Part shown: piece by piece, positions 1 to 7,223 of the stretch
How the letters are laid out: each line of letters begins with the position of its first letter
Numbering within the stretch: position 1 is the first letter of the stretch
From: Lachnospiraceae bacterium M18-1
GTDB taxonomy: Bacteria; Bacillota; Clostridia; Lachnospirales; Lachnospiraceae
Assembly: GCA_000403295.2 (NCBI GenBank)
Contig: KE159612.1
Location: 382,181 to 446,180, forward strand
DNA length: 64,000 nt
Direction: 5' to 3'
Translations under genes and position numbers: made by a program
The notes under the pieces: generated by a model
Database searches by the model: none
What the model was told of the DNA's origin: nothing
What the model saw: only the letters and a program-made list of their open reading frames with translations

Positions 1-529
1 ATTGAAGGATTATGATATTGATGTGATCGGTAAAAAAATGACTATCACAGGGGCAGGCGGCGCAGCTACCGCGATCCAGATCCAGGCGGCGATGGACGGC
101 GTGAAGGAGATGTCCATTTTCAACATTAAGGATAAATTCTGGGATACGGCGGTGGAAACCGTGGAGAAGATCAACACGAAGACCGGCTGTAAGGCAACTC
201 TCTATGATCTGGCGGATCTGGACGTGCTGAGGAGGGAGATTGACGATTCTTACTTGTTTGCAAATGCAACGGGAGTGGGAATGAAGCCGCTGGAGGGAAA
301 GGCGGTGATTCCTGACAAATCCTTCCTGCGGCCGGACCTGATCGTTACCGACACCGTTTATGCGCCGGCGGAGACAGAGCTTCTGCGCATGGCAAAAGAG
401 GCAGGCTGTAAGAACATGAACGGGTTTGGGATGATGCTGTTCCAGGGAGCGGCGGCATTCCAGCTTTGGACGGGAAAAGAGATGCCGATCGAGCATATGA
501 AGGAGGTTCTGGGAATCCGCTATGAATAA
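1..529 (+). CDS. aroE: Shikimate/quinate dehydrogenase, C-terminal part (5' end outside window)
   Basis: About 175 C-terminal residues of an AroE/YdiB-type dehydrogenase, which reduces 3-dehydroshikimate (or oxidises shikimate/quinate) with NAD(P). The visible part starts just before the Rossmann dinucleotide loop (TGAGGAATAIQIQA) and contains NATGVGMKP and the C-terminal NGFGMMLFQGAAAFQLWTG helix typical of the family. The N-terminal substrate domain lies before the window. The stop overlaps the start of the MFS gene by 8 bases, so the two are co-transcribed. With AroD and two transporters downstream, a catabolic or uptake role for shikimate or quinate is more likely than aromatic biosynthesis (inference). 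Confidence 0.88.
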   Translation, partial: LKDYDIDVIGKKMTITGAGGAATAIQIQAAMDGVKEMSIFNIKDKFWDTAVETVEKINTKTGCKATLYDLADLDVLRREIDDSYLFANATGVGMKPLEGKAVIPDKSFLRPDLIVTDTVYAPAETELLRMAKEAGCKNMNGFGMMLFQGAAAFQLWTGKEMPIEHMKEVLGIRYE

Positions 530-1709
530 AAAATATTTGCCGAGTGCGTTTATCTTATATATGAATTATTTTATCCACGGCATCGGGTGTTCGATCCTAA
601 GCCAGCAGGTGGTAAAAGAAACCCTGATTGTACAGTGGGGCGTGGACGATGTGATGCGGGTGACGGCGATCGCCGCGGCGCTGGGGCTGGGAAGGCTGAT
701 CTCCCTTCCGTTTGCGGGGCCGTTGTCAGATAAACTGGGGCGGAGGATTTCCGTGCTCATCGGGGTGGCATCTTATGTGATCTTTTTCGTTGGGATCGCA
801 TTTTCCCCAAATGTACAGGTGGCTTACGTGGCGGCAGTGCTGGGCGGGATCGCAAATTCATTTCTGGATACAGCGACTTATCCGGCGGTTGCAGAGATCC
901 TGTACAAATATACGGGAATCGCGACCATGGGGATCAAGCTGTTTATCTCGGTTTCCCAGCTTTTGATGCCGTTTTTCCTGGGGCTTGCGGCCGGAACAAA
1001 GATGTCTTATTTGACATTAGCCATCGTGGCTGGTATTGTAATTGCAGTGCTGGGAGTGCTGGCGGTATTCGCGCCGTTCCCGGCATCCTCACAGAGCGGA
1101 AAATCCGAGTCATTTCTGAACAACCTGAAAAATGCGCATTTCTCTCTGGAGAGCGGGGCATTGATCCTGATCGGATTTACCAGCACAGCCACCTTCCAGC
1201 TCTGGCTGAATTGTGCGCAGACTTTTGGGAAGGAGATCGCGGGCATTCCGTCGGAATCGGTTTCGGTGATGCAGACCTACTATTCTGCGGGAACACTGGC
1301 GGCGCTGTTCGTGACCAGCGCGCTGATCACCCGGTTCAAGCAGGTCCGGTTCCTGGTCATCTACCCGGCTGTTTCGGTGGTCATGCTGGTGCTCGTTTAT
1401 CTGGTGAAATCGCCTTTGATCTGTTATGTGGGGGCATTTGTGATCGGATATTCGGCAGCAGGCGGCGTGCTGCAGATGGCCACGGCAACGGTGAACGATC
1501 TGTTTCCGAAGATCAAAGGGACCATCACCAGCCTGGTTATGATCGCGTCCAGCCTGTGCAACTATACGATCCTGAGCGCGGCGTCTAAAATGACGGCTAT
1601 GAATGTGATCGTGATGAATATTGTGATCACGGTGATCGGCGTGGCACTGGCGCTGTTCGTGAATATGAGGTACGGGATACTGCTGAAAAATGCGGAAGAG
1701 AGCAGATGA
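522..1709 (+). CDS. MFS transporter, probably shikimate/quinate-linked
   Basis: A 395-residue, strongly hydrophobic protein with about twelve membrane segments, the normal length of a major facilitator. The loop after the second helix reads FAGPLSDKLGRRISVL, the classic MFS motif A (G-x-x-x-D-x-x-G-R-R). The start overlaps the preceding dehydrogenase gene by 8 bases, showing translational coupling. Between an AroE-like and an AroD gene, it probably imports shikimate, quinate or a related cyclic acid; the substrate is inferred only from context. Confidence 0.85.
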   Translation: MNKKYLPSAFILYMNYFIHGIGCSILSQQVVKETLIVQWGVDDVMRVTAIAAALGLGRLISLPFAGPLSDKLGRRISVLIGVASYVIFFVGIAFSPNVQVAYVAAVLGGIANSFLDTATYPAVAEILYKYTGIATMGIKLFISVSQLLMPFFLGLAAGTKMSYLTLAIVAGIVIAVLGVLAVFAPFPASSQSGKSESFLNNLKNAHFSLESGALILIGFTSTATFQLWLNCAQTFGKEIAGIPSESVSVMQTYYSAGTLAALFVTSALITRFKQVRFLVIYPAVSVVMLVLVYLVKSPLICYVGAFVIGYSAAGGVLQMATATVNDLFPKIKGTITSLVMIASSLCNYTILSAASKMTAMNVIVMNIVITVIGVALALFVNMRYGILLKNAEESR

Positions 1710-1740
1710 AACAGTACATTTTGACGAAATGCCGCAGGAT

Positions 1741-1953
1741 TAGTGTGCTGGCCGCATTATATCCAATGAAACTCCGCAGGATAATTTTTCATCGGCAAGG
1801 CGGCTGAATGAGGCGTAGCCGGTAGCTGTTGTCACAAGGAGGGACCCGCTTGCGGGAGGATTCCTTATGACCTAATCGTCGATTGAAGCCAACACAGCCC
1901 GATGGAAAATTAGACAAGGAGGTTTGCTGGAATATAATACGGTCAGTACACTA
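1741..1953. repeat. MITE-like element (family D, copy 1)
   Basis: A 213 bp non-coding element filling most of the 335 bp gap before aroD. Its ends are imperfect inverted repeats of about 25 bp: TAGTGTGCTGGCCGCATTAT on the left and the complement of a TATAATACGGTCAGTACACTA end on the right. The core contains TTTTTCAT..GCAAGGCGG..GAATGAGGCGTAG and GATGGAAAAT.AG.CAAG, which reappear in reverse orientation in the element at 14946-15108. No transposase is encoded. The rest of the gap holds no gene, only the aroD ribosome binding site at its end. Confidence 0.72.
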
Positions 1954-2044
1954 GGATGATGCGGCGCAGGGGCGGCTCCGGAAGGTCCGAAGAGCAGGGA
2001 CAGGGATTTTCCGAAAGCGCCCTCAAAAAAAGGAGGAAATGCAG

Positions 2045-2806
2045 ATGAATCCGGTAATGGTAAGAAATGTAAGGATTGGGGAGGGCATCCCGAAGATTTG
2101 TGTGCCCATCGTAGGCGTTACAAAGGAAGACATTATTCAGGAAGCGAAGTCATTTGAATCGATTCCGGTGGACGTGGTGGAATGGCGGGCGGACTGGTTT
2201 GAGCATGTATTTGATATGGAAAAGGTGAAGGATGTACTGGGAGAGCTGCGGGCGGCGCTGAAGGATGTCCCGCTGCTGTTTACATTCCGGACTTCAAAGG
2301 AAGGCGGAGAGAAGGCCATCGAACCGGAGGCTTATGCAGCGCTTAACAAGGCGGCGGCGGAAACAGGCTGTGTGGACCTGGTGGATGTGGAGGCATTTAC
2401 CGGGGACGAGGTGGTCAGGGAGATCATCGAAGCCGTGCATAAGGCCGGGGTAAAGGTGGTGGGATCCAACCATGATTTCCACAAGACTCCGGCTCAGGAG
2501 GAGATCGTGGGCCGGCTTCGGAAGATGCAGGAGCTTGGTGCGGATATCCCGAAGATCGCGGTCATGCCGCAGGATAAGAGGGACGTGCTGACGCTGCTCC
2601 TCGCGACGGAGGAAATGACCCGGGAGTATGCGGACCGTCCGATCATCACCATGTCCATGGCAGGAACCGGCGTGATCAGCAGGCTCTGCGGAGAGGTGTT
2701 CGGCTCCGCCCTGACCTTCGGCGCGGCGAAGAAGGCTTCCGCACCTGGGCAGATGGGAGTCCGCGACCTGGAAACGGTGCTGGGGCTGCTGCATAAGAGT
2801 TTGTGA
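2045..2806 (+). CDS. aroD: 3-dehydroquinate dehydratase, type I
   Basis: A 253-residue type I dehydroquinase, which converts 3-dehydroquinate to 3-dehydroshikimate through a Schiff base. Visible family motifs are VEWRADWFE, TFRTSKEGG, the general-base histidine in GSNHDFHKTP, the Schiff-base lysine in PKIAVMPQ, and SMAGTGVISRLCGEVFGSALTFGA. Two in-frame ATGs exist; the second (2045) sits 8 bases after AGGAGG, whereas the first (2039) is too close, so 2045 is chosen. It is followed after 4 bases by a TRAP transporter gene. Type I enzymes can serve biosynthesis or quinate breakdown; the neighbours favour the latter (inference). Confidence 0.93.
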   Translation: MNPVMVRNVRIGEGIPKICVPIVGVTKEDIIQEAKSFESIPVDVVEWRADWFEHVFDMEKVKDVLGELRAALKDVPLLFTFRTSKEGGEKAIEPEAYAALNKAAAETGCVDLVDVEAFTGDEVVREIIEAVHKAGVKVVGSNHDFHKTPAQEEIVGRLRKMQELGADIPKIAVMPQDKRDVLTLLLATEEMTREYADRPIITMSMAGTGVISRLCGEVFGSALTFGAAKKASAPGQMGVRDLETVLGLLHKSL

Positions 2807-2810
2807 GAGT

Positions 2811-3392
2811 GTGATGAGAAAAATACTGCGTTGGCTGAATGAAAATCTGGAAGAATGCTTGATGGTCCTGCTTTTGGGGGCGATGACGCTGATCATGGGG
2901 GTACAGGTATTTTCACGGTATGTGCTGGGCGCCTCCCTTTCCTGGTCCGAAGAATTGACCCGGTATCTTTTTGTGTGGGCGGGGTTTCTGAGTGTCGGCT
3001 ACTGCACGAAGAAATGCATTTCCATCAAGATCGAGCAGTTTGTGGCCGTATTTCCGAGACGTGGGAAGGCGGCATTTAAGATGGTGAATCATACGCTGGA
3101 ACTGGCTCTGTTCCTGTATCTCCTGCCCTTTGCGTGGAAATTTTTCCAGTCTGCGGTGGAGAGCGGGCAGACCAGCCCGGCGCTCAAGCTTCCGATGTAC
3201 TATGTACAGGCTGCGCCGCTGGCGGGATTTGCACTGGTGTCTTTTCGTGTGGCCCAGAGATGGTGGATCGAGTGGAAGGTAATGCTGGGCCGGGATGGCC
3301 GGATCGCGGAAGATGAGAAAGACCCGGATCCCCAATCTGGTTTTGTGAAAAATATGCAGGACAGGGAGGAAGGAGGACGCACATGCCGGTAG
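2811..3392 (+). CDS. dctQ: TRAP transporter small permease (DctQ type)
   Basis: A 193-residue protein with four predicted membrane segments and the DctQ signature around FSRYVLGASLSWSEELTRYLFVW. DctQ proteins form the small membrane subunit of tripartite ATP-independent periplasmic transporters and pair with the DctM subunit encoded next. A GTG start lies 4 bases after the aroD stop, followed at once by an ATG; either could be used. The 3' end overlaps the DctM start by 10 bases. The C-terminal 35 residues are charged and probably cytoplasmic. Confidence 0.9.
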   Translation: MMRKILRWLNENLEECLMVLLLGAMTLIMGVQVFSRYVLGASLSWSEELTRYLFVWAGFLSVGYCTKKCISIKIEQFVAVFPRRGKAAFKMVNHTLELALFLYLLPFAWKFFQSAVESGQTSPALKLPMYYVQAAPLAGFALVSFRVAQRWWIEWKVMLGRDGRIAEDEKDPDPQSGFVKNMQDREEGGRTCR

Positions 3393-4672
3393 CAATCGTA
3401 TTTTTGATATTCATGATCTGCCTTGTGATCGCTATCCCGGTGTCTATCTCCCTGGGGATCGTGTCTGTGCTGCCGGGGACATTTGACGCTTCGTTCACGG
3501 CAAGCGCGACCTATGTGATCCGGTCCATGCTGGGCGGGCTGGACAGCTTTCCGCTGCTGGCGGTCCCCATGTTTGTGCTGTCCGGGATCCTCATGGCAAA
3601 AGGCGGCATTTCCAGAAGGCTGTTCGATGTATTTGCCTATTTTATGGGAAATCTGACGGCCGGGATGCCCTGTGCAGTGATTGTGACCTGCCTGTTTTAC
3701 GGGGCGATCTCCGGTTCGGCGCCAGCCACGGTAGCGGCGGTGGGGAGCATGACCATCCCCATCCTGCTGGAGCTGGGCTATGAGAAAACATTTGCCACAG
3801 CCGTGGTGGCAGTGGCGGGCGGACTTGGAGTCATCATCCCGCCGAGCATTCCTTTTATCATGTACGGCATGGCTTCCGGGGCTTCGGTGAGCGACCTGTT
3901 TCTGGCGGGGATCCTGCCGGGCCTTCTGATCGGCGGACTCCTCATGGTCTATGCAATCTATTACTGCCGGCGAAACGGGGAGGACAGGGAAAAGATCCGC
4001 AAAGTGACCGGGGCGCTGCATGAGAAAGGGCTGATCCGGGTGCTTCGGGAGAGCTTTTTTGCACTGCTGAGCCCGGTGATCATCCTGGGATGCATTTATT
4101 CCGGGGTGGCGTCGCCTACGGAGGCGGCGGTGATCTCTGTTTTTTATGCATTGCTTGTGAGTATGCTGGTGTACAAAAGCATCCGTGTGAAGGATATCTG
4201 GCAGATCATGGTGGAAGCGATCAGGACTTTTGCGCCGATCCTGTTTATCCTGGCGTCGTCGGTGGCGTTTTCCAGGGTGCTTACGCTGATGCAGGTGCCT
4301 CAGACGGTGAGCGCCTGGATCCTGGAGCATTTTACGGATCCGGTGATCCTGCTGCTGGTGATCAACCTGTTTTTGCTCCTGGTTGGAATGGTGATGGATA
4401 CCACGCCGGCAATCCTGATCCTGACGCCGATCCTGCTTCCGATCGTGACGCAGATCGGGATGGACCCGATCCAGTTCGGGGTGATCATGGTCGTGAACCT
4501 GGCGATCGGATTTGTGACGCCGCCCATTGGGGTGAACTTATTTGTGGCAAGTTCCCTGGTGGATATCCCGGTGATGGAGATCGCGAAAAAGGCGATGCCG
4601 ATGATTGTTTATTTTCTCATCGCCCTTCTGGTGATTACATTTGTGCCGGCGATCAGTATGGGGCTGGTGTAG
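3383..4672 (+). CDS. dctM: TRAP transporter large permease (DctM type)
   Basis: A 429-residue, about twelve-helix DctM subunit, which carries solute with sodium or proton symport. Typical sequences are GAISGSAPATVAAVGSMTIP, GLGVIIPPSIPFIMYG, SPTEAAVISVFYALLVS and NLAIGFVTPPIGVNLFVAS. A ribosome binding site (AGGAGG) lies inside the end of the dctQ gene, with which it overlaps by 10 bases. Together with the DctQ and DctP genes it forms a complete TRAP system, likely for an organic acid related to the AroE/AroD reactions (inference from context). Confidence 0.93.
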   Translation: MPVAIVFLIFMICLVIAIPVSISLGIVSVLPGTFDASFTASATYVIRSMLGGLDSFPLLAVPMFVLSGILMAKGGISRRLFDVFAYFMGNLTAGMPCAVIVTCLFYGAISGSAPATVAAVGSMTIPILLELGYEKTFATAVVAVAGGLGVIIPPSIPFIMYGMASGASVSDLFLAGILPGLLIGGLLMVYAIYYCRRNGEDREKIRKVTGALHEKGLIRVLRESFFALLSPVIILGCIYSGVASPTEAAVISVFYALLVSMLVYKSIRVKDIWQIMVEAIRTFAPILFILASSVAFSRVLTLMQVPQTVSAWILEHFTDPVILLLVINLFLLLVGMVMDTTPAILILTPILLPIVTQIGMDPIQFGVIMVVNLAIGFVTPPIGVNLFVASSLVDIPVMEIAKKAMPMIVYFLIALLVITFVPAISMGLV

Positions 4673-4718
4673 TAAACGGGGCGATCTGTTTTAGGGGAGG
4701 AAAGGGCGGTGAGGTGTG

Positions 4719-5792
4719 ATGAAAGGGAAATGGAGTGTGAAGAGGGCAGGCGCTTTTGCCGGACGTATGTTTCTGGTTCTTGGACTGATGTCGGGCTGCA
4801 CTTGCCTTGCGGCAGGTTGCGCCGGGCAGCAGGCAGCCGCGGGACAGGAGGAGCAGAGGTACGCCTGGCCGCTGGCGACAGCCAGTCCGGAGGATACGGT
4901 GACTCAGATCTATGCGGAAGCATTTTCCAGGGAAACGGCACGGCTGAGCGGAGGTAAAATGAAGATCCAGGTGTACCCAAACAGCGTACTGGGCGGCGAC
5001 CGGGAACTGCTGGAAAGCTGCTGCGACGGGGATATTCCGTTTGTCGTGCAGAACACCGCGCCCCAGGTGAATTTTATCCCGGATACGGCGGTATTTGATG
5101 CGCCCTGTGTATTTGATGATCTGGAGGATGTGCGGAAAACGGTGGATGAACCGGAGTTTTTTGAACTGATGCGGGAAAAATACCGGGAGGCGGGATATGA
5201 GCTGCTGGGCTATTCGGACCAGGGCTTCCGGGTAATGTCCACGAATCGGAAGGTGGAAAAGCCGGAGGATTTTAAGGGGCAGAAGATCCGGACCATGGAA
5301 AACAGCTACCATATGGATTTTTGGAAGGCGCTGGGGGCGAATCCTGCGCCCATGAGCTTCAGCGAGGTGTATATCGGGCTGCAGCAGAATACCATTGACG
5401 CGCAGGAAAATCCGATCGAGGTTATTGTGTCGAACCGGCTGTATGAGCAGCAGGATTATGTGGTGGAGACGAATCATCTGCCCCATCTGCTGTCGCTGAT
5501 CGCCAGCAAGACATTTTTTGAAGGGCTGTCGGAGGAAGAGCAGGAGATATTGATCCGGGCGGGGGAGACTGCGAAGGAGGAGGCAAGGGCTGCTTCGGAT
5601 GAGCGGATTTCGGAACGGATCCGGGCAATTGAGGCAGGCGGGAGCGAGATCGTAGAATTGTCTGAGGAGATGCATGCCCGGATGAAGGAGCTCTCCCGGC
5701 CGGTGTGCGAGGAGATACGCAAAGCCGTGTCGCAGGAAGCGGCAAAAGGGTATCTGGATGAAATTCACGGTCCGGGAGAACAGGAAAAATAA
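4719..5792 (+). CDS. dctP: TRAP transporter solute-binding protein (DctP type), lipoprotein
   Basis: A 357-residue extracytoplasmic binding protein of the DctP family. The N terminus has a positively charged, hydrophobic signal segment ending in LAAGC (or LMSGC just before), a lipobox expected to anchor it to the membrane in a Gram-positive cell. Family signatures include NSVLGGDRELLESCCDGDI, YRYSDQGFRV-like residues, KIRTMENSYHMDFWKALGANP, FSEVYIGLQQNTIDAQENP and the basic residue region that binds the carboxylate. A GTG (4716) directly precedes the chosen ATG. It closes the TRAP operon and is followed by a terminator. Confidence 0.9.
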   Translation: MKGKWSVKRAGAFAGRMFLVLGLMSGCTCLAAGCAGQQAAAGQEEQRYAWPLATASPEDTVTQIYAEAFSRETARLSGGKMKIQVYPNSVLGGDRELLESCCDGDIPFVVQNTAPQVNFIPDTAVFDAPCVFDDLEDVRKTVDEPEFFELMREKYREAGYELLGYSDQGFRVMSTNRKVEKPEDFKGQKIRTMENSYHMDFWKALGANPAPMSFSEVYIGLQQNTIDAQENPIEVIVSNRLYEQQDYVVETNHLPHLLSLIASKTFFEGLSEEEQEILIRAGETAKEEARAASDERISERIRAIEAGGSEIVELSEEMHARMKELSRPVCEEIRKAVSQEAAKGYLDEIHGPGEQEK

Positions 5793-5808
5793 ATGTTAAG
5801 GAAGAGAT

Positions 5809-5855
5809 AAGGTGTAAAGTCTTCGGAATCCAAGGAAAGACGTTACACCTTTTTT
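5809..5855 (+). terminator. Rho-independent terminator after the TRAP operon
   Basis: AAGGTGTAAAGTCTT pairs with AAGACGTTACACCTT (one bulge) across a short loop and is followed by TTTTTT. It lies 17 bases after the dctP stop codon. Confidence 0.88.
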
Positions 5856-6065
5856 ATATTACTTTTTTATATCGGTTCAAAAAGAGTTTTGGGCGCGGTC
5901 TGTAATCATTGATAAAAGAATATTCTTTCAGGAAAGAATTGCCGGAAAATGGGCACACTAACTCTTGAAAAACCGCGTCAGCCGGCGAACGTATATGCAG
6001 ACATGTCTGCTTGCCTCTCTGTATCGCGGTAATCAACATGATGAGACAAGGATGGTAAAACAGCA

Positions 6066-7052
6066 ATGAAAATTTTATTCTATGATACAAAAAGCTACGA
6101 CAAAGATTCTTTTGAAGAAAAGCGGTGCCTCTACCCGGATATCGAGATCGATTATCTGAAATCCGAGCTGACCCCGGCTACGGCAAGACTGGCAAACGGC
6201 TATGATGCGGTCTGTGCCTTTGTAAACTGTGATGTAGGAACAGAAACAGTAGAGTTGCTCCACGAGTGCCGGGTGCGCCTGATCCTGCTTAGAAGCGCCG
6301 GCTTCAACCATGTAGATATCGGAAAGGCAAAGGCGTTCGGAATCAAGGTCATGCGGGTGCCCGGCTATTCCCCGGAGGCGGTGGCGGAGCATGCCATGGC
6401 CCTGGCGCTGGCGGCAAACCGGCGGATCCACAAGGCATATGTGCGTGTCCGGGAAAATGATTTCAGCCTGGGAGGCATGCTTGGGTTTAACTTTTACCGG
6501 AAGACCGCGGGAATCGTGGGCACCGGAAAGATCGGCGCGGCCATGGCAAGGATCTGCCATGGATTCGGCATGGATGTGCTTGCCTATGACAAATACCAGA
6601 ATCCGGAGCTGGATTTTGCCGAGTATGTGTCTATGGACGAGCTGCTCGGCAGAAGTGAACTGGTTTCCCTGCACTGTCCTCTGACAGAAGAGACATATCA
6701 CCTGATCTGCCGGGAGACGATTCAGAAAATGAAGGACGGAGTGGTGCTGGTCAACACGTCCCGGGGCGGCCTGGTCAAGACCGAGGACCTGATCGAAGGC
6801 ATCCGGGCCAGAAAATTTTTTGCGGTGGGCCTGGATGTGTATGAGGAGGAAAAGCGGAATGTGTATGAAGACCGCTCCGATGAGATCCTGGAAAGCTCGG
6901 TCACATCCCGCCTTCTGTCCTTCCCGAATGTGCTGATCACCTCCCATCAGGGATTCTTTACGGAGGAGGCGCTGGGGGCGATCAGTGAGACTACGTTGAA
7001 AAATGCGGCTGCATTTTCCAGAGGGGAAACTACGGGAAATGAAGTAGAGTGA
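6066..7052 (+). CDS. D-2-hydroxyacid dehydrogenase (D-lactate dehydrogenase-like)
   Basis: A 328-residue NAD-dependent D-isomer 2-hydroxyacid dehydrogenase, the size of fermentative LdhA. The substrate-binding segment LLRSAGFNHVDI, the nucleotide loop GIVGTGKIGAAMARI, VNTSRGGLVKTEDLI with the catalytic arginine region, and the catalytic histidine in LITSHQGFFTEEAL are all present. It would reduce pyruvate to D-lactate or act on another 2-oxo acid. It stands alone after a terminator, with a 210-base leader, and is followed by a 170-base gap without a clear terminator. Family assignment is firm; lactate specificity is inferred. Confidence 0.9.
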   Translation: MKILFYDTKSYDKDSFEEKRCLYPDIEIDYLKSELTPATARLANGYDAVCAFVNCDVGTETVELLHECRVRLILLRSAGFNHVDIGKAKAFGIKVMRVPGYSPEAVAEHAMALALAANRRIHKAYVRVRENDFSLGGMLGFNFYRKTAGIVGTGKIGAAMARICHGFGMDVLAYDKYQNPELDFAEYVSMDELLGRSELVSLHCPLTEETYHLICRETIQKMKDGVVLVNTSRGGLVKTEDLIEGIRARKFFAVGLDVYEEEKRNVYEDRSDEILESSVTSRLLSFPNVLITSHQGFFTEEALGAISETTLKNAAAFSRGETTGNEVE

Positions 7053-7223
7053 TATCAGAACAAAATGTAAAACCTGCAGTTACAAAGAAATAGTAATATC
7101 CCCCCACCCTCATGCATACGATAAATTAGGACATGCGCCAGGGCGCTGTACCCGCCGAATCCGTTTCGCATCCGATCGCCGGGCTGTGTTTCGGAGGGAC
7201 AAGACACGAAAGGGGGGATTCTT

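Noticed and set aside
3200..4330. Long minus-strand open frame opposite the TRAP permease gene
   Set aside because: Shadow of a GC-rich coding region; composition is low-complexity His/Arg/Pro-rich and no start signal is present.
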